From the NCBI GenBank assembly GCA_002478865.1, contig DLJZ01000027.1, forward strand, positions 124,001 through 188,000: a DNA stretch of 64,000 nt. Reading direction: 5' to 3'. Under the pieces are notes generated by a model. That model was given only the letters and a program-made list of their open reading frames with translations, was not told where the DNA came from and made no database searches. Shown piece by piece: positions 7,801 through 17,700 of this stretch (positions are counted from its first letter, which is position 1; each line of letters opens with the position of its first letter). A program made the translations under genes and the position numbers. Source of the stretch: Hungatella sp. UBA7603. GTDB taxonomy: Bacteria > Bacillota > Clostridia > Lachnospirales > Lachnospiraceae.

Positions 7801-9195
7801 CTATATCAATATATATTTTAGAACAAATAAGACAGCCAGAACATACATCAGAGGACTGATTTTCTTCTCTTTACTCTTTCCTGTGATAACATTAATAAAT
7901 ACGTAGGAAATAACTCCCATGGAAATACCCTCAGAGATACTATACATAAACGGCATGGCTACGATGGTAATGTAAGCAGGAATCGCCTCTGTAAAGTCAT
8001 TAAAATCAATCTTAACGATAGAGGTGATCATCAGGAAGCCTACCGCCACAAGAGCTGGTGCTGTAGCAAAAGCAGGTATTGCCAAAAAGATTGGAGATAA
8101 AAATAGGGATAGACCAAACAAGATACTTGCTACTACGGCTGTAAGTCCTGTTCTACCGCCTTCTGCCACACCTGCTGCACTTTCAACAAAGGCAACTATG
8201 GTGGAGGTTCCAAATACGGCACCTGCTGTAGTCGCAATGGCATCTGAGAGCAGGGAACCTTTCACGTTAGGAAGTCTTCCATCTTTATCAAGCATGTTCG
8301 CCTTTGAAGCAACTCCAATGAGGGTTCCCAGTGTATCAAACAAATCTACAAACAGGAATGCAAACATAACCACCAAAAAGTCTAAAGATAATGCTTTGGA
8401 AAAATCCATTTTCATAAAGGTAGGAGCCATGCTCTTTATTCCAAATCCAGAACTTAAATCTGGAAAGACGCTAAACATATGAAGTTCAGGGTTTGGCTGA
8501 TAAAGACCAGTTGCCTCACAGATCATTCCAAGAATCCAGGTAATTAAAATTCCCCATAACATGTTGCCCTTAACATTTTTTACTACAAGCACAAATGTAA
8601 TGAGAATGCCAATGATTGAGAGTAAAACAGTAATGCCCACGGTATGGAATGTCCCATCTACCAAAGAACCTTTAAATGAATAAAAGGAAACAAGAGTGGA
8701 ACTATCTACAACGATTTTTGCATTCTGCATTCCAATAAAAGCAATAAACAAACCGATTCCTACAGAAACAGCATGCTTTAAAGTCAATGGAATCGCATTA
8801 AAGATTCCTTCTCTAATACTGGTAAGAGAAAGACCGATAAAGATAATACCTTCAATAAATACGGCTGCCAGAGCCATCTGCCAAGTATACCCCATCTTGA
8901 TTACAACGGTGTAAGCAAAGAAAGCATTTAACCCCATACCTGGAGCCAGTACAAACGGATAGTTTGCAAGCCATGCCATCAAAAGCGTTCCCACCAAGGC
9001 AGCTAGCGCAGTGGCTGTAAATACAGCTCCGCTATCCATTCCAGTAGCACTTAAGATGCTGGGGTTCACTGCCAGAATGTAAGCAGTTGTCATAAATGTA
9101 GTAACACCAGCTACCACCTCTGTCTTTACATCCGTGTGGTTTTGTGACAAGTGGAATGTCTTATCTAGAAAACTTCCCTTATCTTTTGTTGCCAT
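7801..9195 (-). CDS. NCS2-family guanine/hypoxanthine permease (AzgA/PbuG type)
   Basis: A 464-residue permease with about 12-14 membrane helices. The N-terminus (TDVKTEVVAGVTTFMTTAYI) and the motif DLFDTLGTLIGVA in the second half mark the AzgA-like branch of the NCS2 family, which imports guanine, hypoxanthine or adenine with protons. It lies 30 bases downstream of guanine deaminase on the same strand. A bidirectional terminator closes the unit. The guanine-class riboswitch ahead of the operon supports guanine or hypoxanthine as substrate. Confidence 0.88.
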   Translation of the reverse strand: MATKDKGSFLDKTFHLSQNHTDVKTEVVAGVTTFMTTAYILAVNPSILSATGMDSGAVFTATALAALVGTLLMAWLANYPFVLAPGMGLNAFFAYTVVIKMGYTWQMALAAVFIEGIIFIGLSLTSIREGIFNAIPLTLKHAVSVGIGLFIAFIGMQNAKIVVDSSTLVSFYSFKGSLVDGTFHTVGITVLLSIIGILITFVLVVKNVKGNMLWGILITWILGMICEATGLYQPNPELHMFSVFPDLSSGFGIKSMAPTFMKMDFSKALSLDFLVVMFAFLFVDLFDTLGTLIGVASKANMLDKDGRLPNVKGSLLSDAIATTAGAVFGTSTIVAFVESAAGVAEGGRTGLTAVVASILFGLSLFLSPIFLAIPAFATAPALVAVGFLMITSIVKIDFNDFTEAIPAYITIVAMPFMYSISEGISMGVISYVFINVITGKSKEKKISPLMYVLAVLFVLKYILI

Positions 9196-9225
9196 TGTCG
9201 TACCTCCTGATGCCGGAGTCTACTT

Positions 9226-10506
9226 TTAAAATATCCGGCTTCCTTCTGTAAATTTTCCTTTGATATGTCTGTCATCTGACAGGTAAATAAAACGTTCCAG
9301 CCTTTCTTTTAAGGAAAGAGGCTGTGGATGAGGCAAACTGCTGTCATCCAAAATCAGAGCATCAAACTCATAGCCTTTTATAAAGCTTCCAACATTACCA
9401 AAGAAGGACCCTCCACCTAATGTACCCATATAAAATGCTTCTTCCATGGTAACTGGTTTTAAGCTTTCATCCACAAGGCGCCATCTTAATTTTGAGACAG
9501 AAACAGCATCTGCCATCGCACGGAAAATGGATTCTCCAGTGCCTGCTGCCACATCAGTTCCAAGGCCAATGTTCATCTTCTGATCCAAATAAGCTCTCGT
9601 AGGAGCAATTCCAGAAGATAAGTTGGTATTGGACTCAGGACAGTGAGCAATATAAACTCCCTGTTTCTTCATTAAGTCTATCTCTTCGTCGGTAGAGTAA
9701 ACGCAATGAGCCATAACAGTCTTTGCAGGTTTACCAAACATTCCAAACTGATCGTAGGCATCTCCATAAAACTTTGAGGCAGGACAAAGTTCCTTGACCC
9801 ATGTTATCTCACTTTTGTTTTCCGATAAATGGGACTGAACGGGTATCTGATATTTCTTTTGTATCCTTGACAACCGTTCCATCAATTCATCCGTGCAAGA
9901 TGGAATAAACCTAGGTGTGAGTATGGGACTGACATGTTTGTATTTAGACTTTACCTGTTCTAACCACTCAATGGTTTCCCGTTCCGACTCTTTTGGACTT
10001 TTCTCGCAATAAAAATCAGGAGAATTCCGGTCCATATTCACTTTTCCCACCATAGTCTTTAATCCGGTTTCTTCCATAAGATCCATTAAGATCTGGGTAG
10101 CCGGACGATGAATGGTGGCAAAAATACAGGCTCTTGTCGTAGCACTTCGTTTCATTGTATCGGCAAAAATCTGGTAGGCTTTCTTTGCATAATCCAGATC
10201 CATGTACTTAGCTTCCTCCGGAAACGTGTTCGTATTCAGCCAGTCCAAAAGTTCCAGATCCATATTAAGCCCACGGAAGGAGAATTGGGGCGCATGAATA
10301 TGAAGATCGGTAAGACCAGGGACAATCAGCATATCTCCCCAATCTGTAAGCGGCAGGTTTAAAAACTGCTCGGGCAGTTCTTTATATACACCTTCCGTTT
10401 TCCCCTCCAAACAAACCAAATGCCCCTGTTCTACGGTCCGTAACAGATGGATATCCTCACTGTAGCATATGTTTCCCTTAAAGACAAAATTTTTATTATC
10501 AGCCAT
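9226..10506 (-). CDS. guaD: Guanine deaminase
   Basis: A 426-residue metal-dependent amidohydrolase that turns guanine into xanthine and ammonia. Zinc ligands and the guanine-site motifs are visible: LHIHAPQF (HxH), a WLNTNTFPEE segment, QSHLSENKSEI, AHCVYSTDEE and GLGTDVAAG. The length fits bacterial guanine deaminases of the amidohydrolase type. I set the start at the ATG at 10506, which has AGGAGG at proper spacing; the upstream in-frame ATG has none. It is the first gene behind the purine aptamer, followed by the permease. The pair therefore imports and deaminates guanine. Confidence 0.92.
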   Translation of the reverse strand: MADNKNFVFKGNICYSEDIHLLRTVEQGHLVCLEGKTEGVYKELPEQFLNLPLTDWGDMLIVPGLTDLHIHAPQFSFRGLNMDLELLDWLNTNTFPEEAKYMDLDYAKKAYQIFADTMKRSATTRACIFATIHRPATQILMDLMEETGLKTMVGKVNMDRNSPDFYCEKSPKESERETIEWLEQVKSKYKHVSPILTPRFIPSCTDELMERLSRIQKKYQIPVQSHLSENKSEITWVKELCPASKFYGDAYDQFGMFGKPAKTVMAHCVYSTDEEIDLMKKQGVYIAHCPESNTNLSSGIAPTRAYLDQKMNIGLGTDVAAGTGESIFRAMADAVSVSKLRWRLVDESLKPVTMEEAFYMGTLGGGSFFGNVGSFIKGYEFDALILDDSSLPHPQPLSLKERLERFIYLSDDRHIKGKFTEGSRIF

Positions 10507-10625
10507 AAAGCCTCCTATCCTGCTATCCATAAATACAATACGGCAGCTTCCATTGCAGCATTTTGTTCCATGCGCAATAAAAAACTACCGTTTCCTCTAT
10601 CTTCCCGCGCACGCACTACAAATCA

Positions 10626-10640
10626 CAGCCCAAAGGGCTG
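10626..10640 (-). other. GC-rich hairpin in the riboswitch expression platform
   Basis: CAGCCC (10626-10631) and GGGCTG (10635-10640) form a 6-bp hairpin with a 3-base loop, followed on the minus strand by TGATTTGT. The weak T-run makes it a doubtful terminator. A second candidate is CGGTAG (+ strand CTACCG at 10585-10590) directly before six T residues; it can pair with CTACCG inside the aptamer P3 arm (+ strand 10678-10683). Confidence 0.4.
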
Positions 10641-10660
10641 CGCCGTAATTCATGCGAAAA

Positions 10661-10721
10661 CTTATAGACAACTATTCCGGTAGCTGGTAGAAACACTCAA
10701 CCAATTATGAGCATATATAAG
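10661..10721 (-). ncRNA. Purine (guanine-class) riboswitch aptamer, compact form
   Basis: On the minus strand the three-way junction of a purine riboswitch can be read. P1 is CTTATA/TATAAG, extendable to nine pairs with AAG/TTT outside. P2 is CTCA/TGAG, the joining strand J2/3 contains GTTTCTAC, and P3 is CAGCTA/TAGTTG. Loop L2 offers GG and L3 offers CC for the kissing contact. The specificity position before P1 is C (TC-TATAAG), which in the family means guanine rather than adenine. P2 and L3 are shorter than in the Bacillus xpt aptamer and J1/2 reads TATG. The aptamer lies between a consensus promoter and guanine deaminase. Confidence 0.85.
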
Positions 10722-10769
10722 CTTCATTTATTCTGATACCAAATAAATTTTGTGATCTCTGACAGGTCG

Positions 10770-10799
10770 ACTATAACATATTGTACAACTATTTGTCAA
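10770..10799 (-). promoter_or_regulatory. Promoter of the riboswitch-guaD-permease operon
   Basis: On the minus strand TTGACA (10794-10799) and TATAGT (10770-10775) are 18 bases apart. The predicted start near 10763 is about 40 bases ahead of the aptamer. Confidence 0.75.
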
Positions 10800-10911
10800 T
10801 GATATTTTTATTCTTGTGCATTTCGTGTATTATTACTAATTTTTAGTCCATTAATCAGAATTTTCTGTCAATTCCCTTCAGGAATTGCTTTTCATAATAA
10901 TACTTTGCTCC

Positions 10912-11012
10912 ATGATTCTCTGCCAGATTTTATACTAATTATTCCTAAACCGGAATGCTCTTCCTTATTATATAACTTTGCCTGTTTTTTATGCTTACTG
11001 GCAGAGAATCAT
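10912..11012. repeat. Widely spaced 15-bp perfect inverted repeat downstream of addA
   Basis: ATGATTCTCTGCCAG (10912-10926) is the exact reverse complement of 10998-11012. The 71 bases between the arms are AT-rich and contain a small hairpin (ATTCC/GGAAT). The repeat lies just 3' of the addA stop codon and upstream of the guaD promoter, so it may fold in the addA mRNA tail. A second hairpin (CAATTCC/GGAATTG, 10870-10888) is next to it. No terminal duplication was seen. Confidence 0.5.
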
Positions 11013-11032
11013 TCTTTTTAAGGTTCCTTCTC

Positions 11033-14000
11033 CTACGAACCGATTACCACCACTTCTTTTTGAAGTGCAAAGGAATAAATTACCGCTTCTTTTACCTTTT
11101 TCCCGGTCATCTGCTCCAACGCACGTTTATAATAATTTAACTGGATTTGGTACCGGTCAATGAGTACCTGTTCTTCCCCTTTTCTTATGTGGTCTGTCTT
11201 ATAATCCACCAGAACAAGTCCATCCTCTTCTTCCATATAAGCATCAATAATACCCTGTACTAAAATAAGCTCTGTAGAATCTCCAAGATCCATCTCCCTG
11301 GCAGGAATGCCAATGACGAACTGTTGCTCCTTTTTTAGTTTTCCAATACGCTGCGCTAAGGAAAGCCTGTTTCCAAGAGGTGAGGTTAAAAAGTTTAGAA
11401 GCAGCGTTTTAGAAATCAGGGAAATACTTTCCTCATCCATACGCTTATTCCTTGAAAAATCAACCAGTGCTTGAGAAATGTCTGCTTCCGTCTGTACCAA
11501 ACCAAAATCTAAAAGTTCCAAAACCCGGTGATAGGCAGTTCCCCGGTAAGCACCTCTTACCGCATCCCCTTCTCCCTCTTCCTTTAAGAACATGGGAATG
11601 GTTGGCAAGAACTCACTTTCCTCTTCATCAAGAAACTGCCCCTGCTTTTTAAGTTCCGATACGGAAAGCTTGGTATGAAGTCCAATCTCTGACTCATAAG
11701 GGTATTGGTAGCCAAATGCAGCCGCAAGTTCCGTCTCAAACTCCATGTCATAAATCTCAGTGGTATCTAGGGCTAACAGCCGCTCCTTGGTCAGTTTCTT
11801 TCCTGCCTGACGCTCAACTTCCCGTCCCACCAGATCAGACACCGGGAGCTCTCTGACAATCAAACTTCCCGTATCCTGGCCCTCATCCAGAAGAATGGCG
11901 GTATCTGAATATTTCCCGGAAAGGCTCATGAGCATCCAGTCTAAATAGGAATCTGCCGTGGATAAAATGGTAAAAGGAATTTCACCCTTCACCCGAAAGA
12001 CCTCCTGATAACGCTCCATCTTCTTTTCCAGGTAGCGGTCAAGCCCTGTCATTACCAGCTTTTCCTTTGCTCTTGTCATAGCAACATAGAGAACTCTAAG
12101 CTCTTCTCCCATGGCCCCAAGCTCTGTTTTACGTCGCAATACATGCTTTTTTAAGGTAGGGGCTTTGATACGCCGTTCTAAGTCCAGGTAGTCCGTTCCA
12201 ATTCCCAGGTCTGGGTCAATGAGTATCTTGCCATAAGCATCTTGCTTATTAAACTTCTTTCCCATTCCAGCTAAAAATACAACTGGAAACTCAAGTCCCT
12301 TACTTTTATGAATACTCATAACCCGAACCGTATTCTCATCTCCGGAAAGAGATGCTTCTCCAAAATCCGTATCATACTTTTTAAGGTTTTCGATGTACCT
12401 TATAAAATGAAACAATCCCGTGTAGCTGGTCTTTTCATAAGCAGAGGCCTTTTCCACCAGCATGGCCAGGTTAGCCCTTCTTACTTCTCCGGCAGGCATT
12501 GCCGAAACGTAATCGTAATATCCGGTCCCCTCATAGAGATCGTAAAGCAGTTCATGAATGGATAGATAGGCCGCTTTTGTACGATAAGTAGTTAATATCT
12601 GAGAAAATCGATTTAGTTTTCTATATAAATCAGGATAATTTTTATCCTCTTCTTCTTCATATTCCTTTAGGTACTGCTGCCATGCCCCGTAGATGCCCCT
12701 GTCTTGTTCCTTCTTTGCTTTCTTTTTAAAGAGGGCTGTCATATGGGCCATCTCTTCATCCGTCACCTCACCAACAGGTGATCTGAGCACAGCCGCCAAA
12801 GGAATATCCTGCATTGGATTGTCTATGATATTTAACATGGAAAGAACTACTTCCACCTCTATGGCAGTAAAATACCCAGTCTTTCTCTCTGCATAAGCGG
12901 GGATTCCTTCGTTCATTAATACATTTACAAAGTCCTCTGCCCAACCACTTAAACTTCTTAAAAGGATGACCATATCCCCATACCTGGCAGTCCGGTAACC
13001 GCCTGATTTTCCTAAATTCTTATCAAAAACCAAAAGCCCAGTTTCCGGATGAACAAACTCACGAATCTTTGCTGCAATTGCTTTTGCCTCTAATTCCCGG
13101 CTGGTAAACTCCCCACCGTCGTCATCTAACTGCTTTAATAAATTACCCTCTGCATGAATCATCAATAACTCTGGTTTTTCCCCTACACGTCCTTCTCCTT
13201 CTGGATAAAACGCGCCTGGGTGGAGAGCTGTATCTTGGGTATAACGGATATTGCCCAGATTCTTCGTCATAATCTGATAAAAAACCTCATTGATGCCTGT
13301 CAAAACCTCATCCCTGCTTCTAAAATTCTGATGAAGCTCGATTTTTTGGTATTTGCCCTCTTCTTTGCTATAGGCTTCGTATTTATCTAGAAAAAGCTGA
13401 GGCCGTGCCAAGCGAAACTGATAGATACTCTGCTTGACATCTCCTACCATAAAGACATTGGGAGTGCCAAACCGTTCTCTTGATATGCTGCTTATTAAAG
13501 CTTCCTGAACATCGTTGCTGTCCTGGTATTCATCCACTAGAATCTCTTCAAATTGCTTGCTCAGTTCATCGGCTGCATCAGAAGGAATTCTTTGATCGTC
13601 TTCCTGCTTTAAGAGAATTTCAAGGGCATAATGCTCTAAGTCATTAAAATCCACCAGGTTTTTCTCCTGCTTTTTCTCCTGATACCTTCTGGCATACTCA
13701 CCAGCCAGATCAAGGAGCATTGCCACCGCTTCTTTGGTTCCCTGGATATCTGACAGGACCTCATCGGGAGACTCAAAGGAATAAAGTTCGGAAAGCTTTG
13801 ACACAGCCTTTTTCACCCGATCCCTTACTCCAGTAACATAAGCCTTTTTCTCCTGATCAATCTCCTTTTTACGAATGGAGGCAAGACGGTCAAACGCTAC
13901 CTGTTTTAGTTCTTGATTTAAAGTCTCATAATCTGTGGCTTCTAAAAGTCTATTTAAAAGGCGTAAATCACTGATCATCATGGGAAGGTATGCTTCTGGC

Positions 14001-14728
14001 CCGTTTTCCTCCTCACAGACTTCTGCCGCCCGCTTGATCTGTTCTGCAAGTTCGGAGATCTGAAGGGCCGCATCAGCCATTAGAAACTTCATCCAGTCCG
14101 TTTCCATCATCTGTTCCATATCACTTGCTAAAAGCTCTGCCCGGCAGTGTGAAAGCCATACCTCAGGCCATGGATTGCTTTGGGAAAAGGTATATACCTG
14201 CATGATGTAATCTTCTATGCCACGATCTGTCTTACCAGTGGCATAGGTTTCTACAAACTGCTCAAAACGAGGATCTGCCGCCTCATAATAATCTTCCAGC
14301 ATCTCTTTCATCACGTCCGCCCGCAAGAGAATCAGCTCTCCTTCATCCCCCACTCGAAAGGCAGGATCAATCGTAAGCTTATTGTAATGCTCTCTAATAA
14401 GACCAAGGCAAAAGCTATGGATGGTAGTGATTTGGGCATAGGGAATCATGGCCGCTTGTATCTGCAGATGAGTGTTATCGGGATGTTCCATCAGCTTTTC
14501 ATCTACGGCTTTTAGAATACGTTCCCGCATCTCATCTGCCGCCGCTTTTGTAAAGGTCATAACTAGAAGCTGATCAATTCTTAAAGGCTCTTCTCCCTCT
14601 GTAATCATACGGATGATGCGTTCTACCAAAACGGCTGTCTTTCCGCTTCCTGCCGCTGCTGAGACAAGAAGATTTCTATTTCTGCTTTCAATAACCGCTT
14701 TTTGCTCATCCGTCCAGCTTATCGCCAT
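11033..14728 (-). CDS. addA: AddAB helicase-nuclease, subunit A
   Basis: The helicase and nuclease subunit of the RecBCD-like enzyme that resects double-strand DNA ends and loads recombination at Chi-type sites. A UvrD-type Walker A (SAAAGSGKTAVLVERI) lies near residue 27, and further superfamily 1 motifs follow (VDEYQDSN, GDVKQSIYQFR, VMSIHKSKGLEFPVV, LYVAMTRAKEKL). The C-terminal nuclease motif is LVDYKTDH. The length of 1231 residues is typical. I chose the ATG at 14728, with AGGAGG upstream, instead of an ATG nine codons earlier. The start overlaps the end of addB by 23 bases. Confidence 0.97.
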   Translation of the reverse strand: MAISWTDEQKAVIESRNRNLLVSAAAGSGKTAVLVERIIRMITEGEEPLRIDQLLVMTFTKAAADEMRERILKAVDEKLMEHPDNTHLQIQAAMIPYAQITTIHSFCLGLIREHYNKLTIDPAFRVGDEGELILLRADVMKEMLEDYYEAADPRFEQFVETYATGKTDRGIEDYIMQVYTFSQSNPWPEVWLSHCRAELLASDMEQMMETDWMKFLMADAALQISELAEQIKRAAEVCEEENGPEAYLPMMISDLRLLNRLLEATDYETLNQELKQVAFDRLASIRKKEIDQEKKAYVTGVRDRVKKAVSKLSELYSFESPDEVLSDIQGTKEAVAMLLDLAGEYARRYQEKKQEKNLVDFNDLEHYALEILLKQEDDQRIPSDAADELSKQFEEILVDEYQDSNDVQEALISSISRERFGTPNVFMVGDVKQSIYQFRLARPQLFLDKYEAYSKEEGKYQKIELHQNFRSRDEVLTGINEVFYQIMTKNLGNIRYTQDTALHPGAFYPEGEGRVGEKPELLMIHAEGNLLKQLDDDGGEFTSRELEAKAIAAKIREFVHPETGLLVFDKNLGKSGGYRTARYGDMVILLRSLSGWAEDFVNVLMNEGIPAYAERKTGYFTAIEVEVVLSMLNIIDNPMQDIPLAAVLRSPVGEVTDEEMAHMTALFKKKAKKEQDRGIYGAWQQYLKEYEEEEDKNYPDLYRKLNRFSQILTTYRTKAAYLSIHELLYDLYEGTGYYDYVSAMPAGEVRRANLAMLVEKASAYEKTSYTGLFHFIRYIENLKKYDTDFGEASLSGDENTVRVMSIHKSKGLEFPVVFLAGMGKKFNKQDAYGKILIDPDLGIGTDYLDLERRIKAPTLKKHVLRRKTELGAMGEELRVLYVAMTRAKEKLVMTGLDRYLEKKMERYQEVFRVKGEIPFTILSTADSYLDWMLMSLSGKYSDTAILLDEGQDTGSLIVRELPVSDLVGREVERQAGKKLTKERLLALDTTEIYDMEFETELAAAFGYQYPYESEIGLHTKLSVSELKKQGQFLDEEESEFLPTIPMFLKEEGEGDAVRGAYRGTAYHRVLELLDFGLVQTEADISQALVDFSRNKRMDEESISLISKTLLLNFLTSPLGNRLSLAQRIGKLKKEQQFVIGIPAREMDLGDSTELILVQGIIDAYMEEEDGLVLVDYKTDHIRKGEEQVLIDRYQIQLNYYKRALEQMTGKKVKEAVIYSFALQKEVVVIGS

Positions 14729-17700
14729 CGTCCTTTGCCTCCTTTTCTCCCTCAATTACGGGCCAGATTTCTTCTGATTTTAGTGACTTAAATTTGCGGT
14801 AGCCAAACCCTTCGGTCTTAAGGTCAAAGCCGCAGACTGCATGATAGGGGCAGTAATCACAGGCACTTCTGTTTCCCTGCTTATAAGGCTTTACATCAAT
14901 GATTCCGTCTAATATCTCTTGTCCCTCTGTTTTTAATTTCTCCTGTACAAACTGACGCAGGGCCTTAAACCGTTTTCCGCCTGCGATTGATGATTTGTTT
15001 TCCTGAATGATGCCATTTTTCATAGCAATAGGAATTACATCAGACTCTGTCTCGATCTCCCGGTCCATATGTGAAATGGAATTTAGATCTGTGTTAACCA
15101 GACCATTCATGCGAAGCTGCTTTAACATTCTGCGGTCTATTTCCTCATCAGACAGGTCCCCGTCCTTGTCCACCACGGGATCGCCAATGTTATAATAGAA
15201 GATACCAGCAGGAATTACCTTCTTTTCTGGCCTGTGTCTCTCTTCCATCTCAAGGGCCGCATCCATATATACCACAAGCTGGAGCTGCAAACCGTAGAAC
15301 AGAGAGGATAAATCAAAAGCCGTACTTCCTGACTTATAATCAATGATTTTTACATAGACAGCATCCTCATCCTCGCACAAATCCAATCGGTCGATTCTAC
15401 CACGCAAATGAATGGCCTCCTCACCCGATAAAGGGATCCGCATGGCCTTTAAATGATCAGAAGCGGAAAAGGATACCTCAAATCCAACGGGTACAAAATC
15501 GCCTTTCTTTAACTGCTCTGTAAGCGCCCACATGGTCCGGTCGGTGATACGCTCTACTTTACCAGCTATGTAGGCATTTCTTGCGGAACTTTTTAAAATC
15601 GTATTTCCATATTCTCCAGTGACTAGGGATACACATTCATGGACAAGTGCTTTTCTCTCCTGATCAGATAAGTTTTTAAAATCTTTTTCATCTTCTCTGA
15701 TCCTTTGAAAGCACATATCAATGGAATCATGAAACAGATTACCAATATCCATTGCCGCCAGCTCATACTCCTGTCGTTCCATTAACTCCAGACCATAATT
15801 TAAGAAATGAGCGTAGGCACAAGAAGCATACTGCTCCATTCGGGTCACACTTCCACTTATGACAGAACCATATAAGGCTCTTGCTGCCACCTTTCCAATT
15901 CCCTTTTCCTCGTAGGTGTAAAAGGCCGCATCTAAAAGCTTTTTCCCTTCCTCGCTATAACGGTCCGATAAAAGAAATGCTTTAAAAAGACCTAAGAACC
16001 GGTTATCCTCACCCGTCATCCGGTATTCTCGCAGACCATGGAGCAGCGAATCCTTTGCTTCTCGCATAGATAAAGGGATCTGGTCTTTGGTCGGAATCAA
16101 TTCTTTCAGATCAGGAAATAGCTTTTTTAGTTCCCCAATCAGAGTCGATGCGCGCAGACTCTTTCCTGACCCGTCCATAGCAGAATAAGACAGGATAAGT
16201 TCCTGCTCTGGTTTCGTCAGCGCAAGATAGAGATAAAATCTCTGTCGAAATCCCTCTTCTTTGCTTGTTGGCGCCAGTTCAATGGCCTGGGTTCCCAAAA
16301 ATTCCCTTTCCCGGTCGGTAAACAGGCTACTCTTTTCCTTTTTCACCGGAACAATTCCATCGTTGACTCCTACAAAAAAGAGAATCTTTACATGGTCTAA
16401 CCTGGTTCTGGTAATATCTCCTACCACCACCCGGTCCAAAGAAGCAGGAATAAGACCTACCTTTATCTCTGAAAAACCAGCATCCAGTATCTCCCCATAT
16501 TCTTTTTTACTGACGTGTTCCTCACCTAATAAACCTGCCAAACGGTCAAACAAATCCATAACCAGACCGTATACCTGACTGTATTCCTTGGCAAGAATCA
16601 GTTCTCCCATATCCTTAAATTTAGTTTCATAGGAAAGGAGCTTTTCTTCAATTCCAAGCTCCATCAACAGCTCTGTGACAGCCGCAGTCATGGTTCTTAC
16701 CGTAGAATCCTCCTTACGAAATGCTTCCCGAAGACCACTTAATGGCGCTATGATCTGTTCCCGAAATTCATTTAATTCCTCCAGATTAAGTTCCTTGGCT
16801 CCCCGGTACCAGCCCTCCCAGGTACTATTCCACCTTTTATATCCCCGGATGCCCATGGCAATCACGTAGTTTTCCAGACGGTCTGACTTTTCCTTATCCT
16901 CTTCCTTCATAATAAGGGCAGTTCTCAAATAACGGAACATGGATTCGTAGGTGAAATCTTTTTGAATGATCTCAATGGCTGCTCGGATCAGCTCTACCAT
17001 TGGATTTTTTAATATGCTTTTCTTATCATCCAGGAAAAAGGGGATGTTATTTAGCTGAAACTGATGAATGATCTCATTGGCATAACTTCCTAAGTCTCCC
17101 GTAACCACTGCCATATCTCGGTAGCGAAGACCTTTCTGTCGTATCGCCTCCTCCATAGAATGAATCAAAAAAGAGATCTCTTCCGAAGGATTTAATGCTT
17201 TTATCAAACGGATGGCTCCAGTATTTTTAGAGACATTCCCTTTATAACGGTATAAATTTTGTTCAAGAAAATCCAGGGAATTATCCTGATTTTCCCCTGA
17301 CTCTTTGTAGCGAATGGCTGGGTGCTCCATTAAAAGAAGATCTTTATCCCGGATGGCACTTGCTTCCTTCGCCAAATCATTTAACTTCCATATCATCTGG
17401 CGGCTCATGTAAAACAGTTCCTGCATTCCTGCCTTTTTACTCATATTTTCTAAGGGATCGATGGTAACAGTTACAATCACCTTTTTACAAAATCTCAGAA
17501 AAAGACCAAGAATTCGGTACTGAACCGGAGTAAAACCGGTGTAACCATCTAGGGTAATAACGCTGTCTTTTATAAGTTCAGACTGGGGCAAAATTCGGCA
17601 AAATACATCGAGAATCTCCTCTGTGGTGATGTACTTGTCTTTGATATAATCCTTAAACCCCTGATACATCACGGAGATATCAAAAAGCTTCTGCTTTAGC

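Noticed and set aside
8024..8482. 152-residue open frame on plus inside the NCS2 permease gene
   Set aside because: Antisense to a well-supported permease; composition reflects the complementary hydrophobic codons.
10870..10888. CAATTCC/GGAATTG hairpin as terminator of a plus-strand gene
   Set aside because: No plus-strand gene ends there and the following T-run is short.
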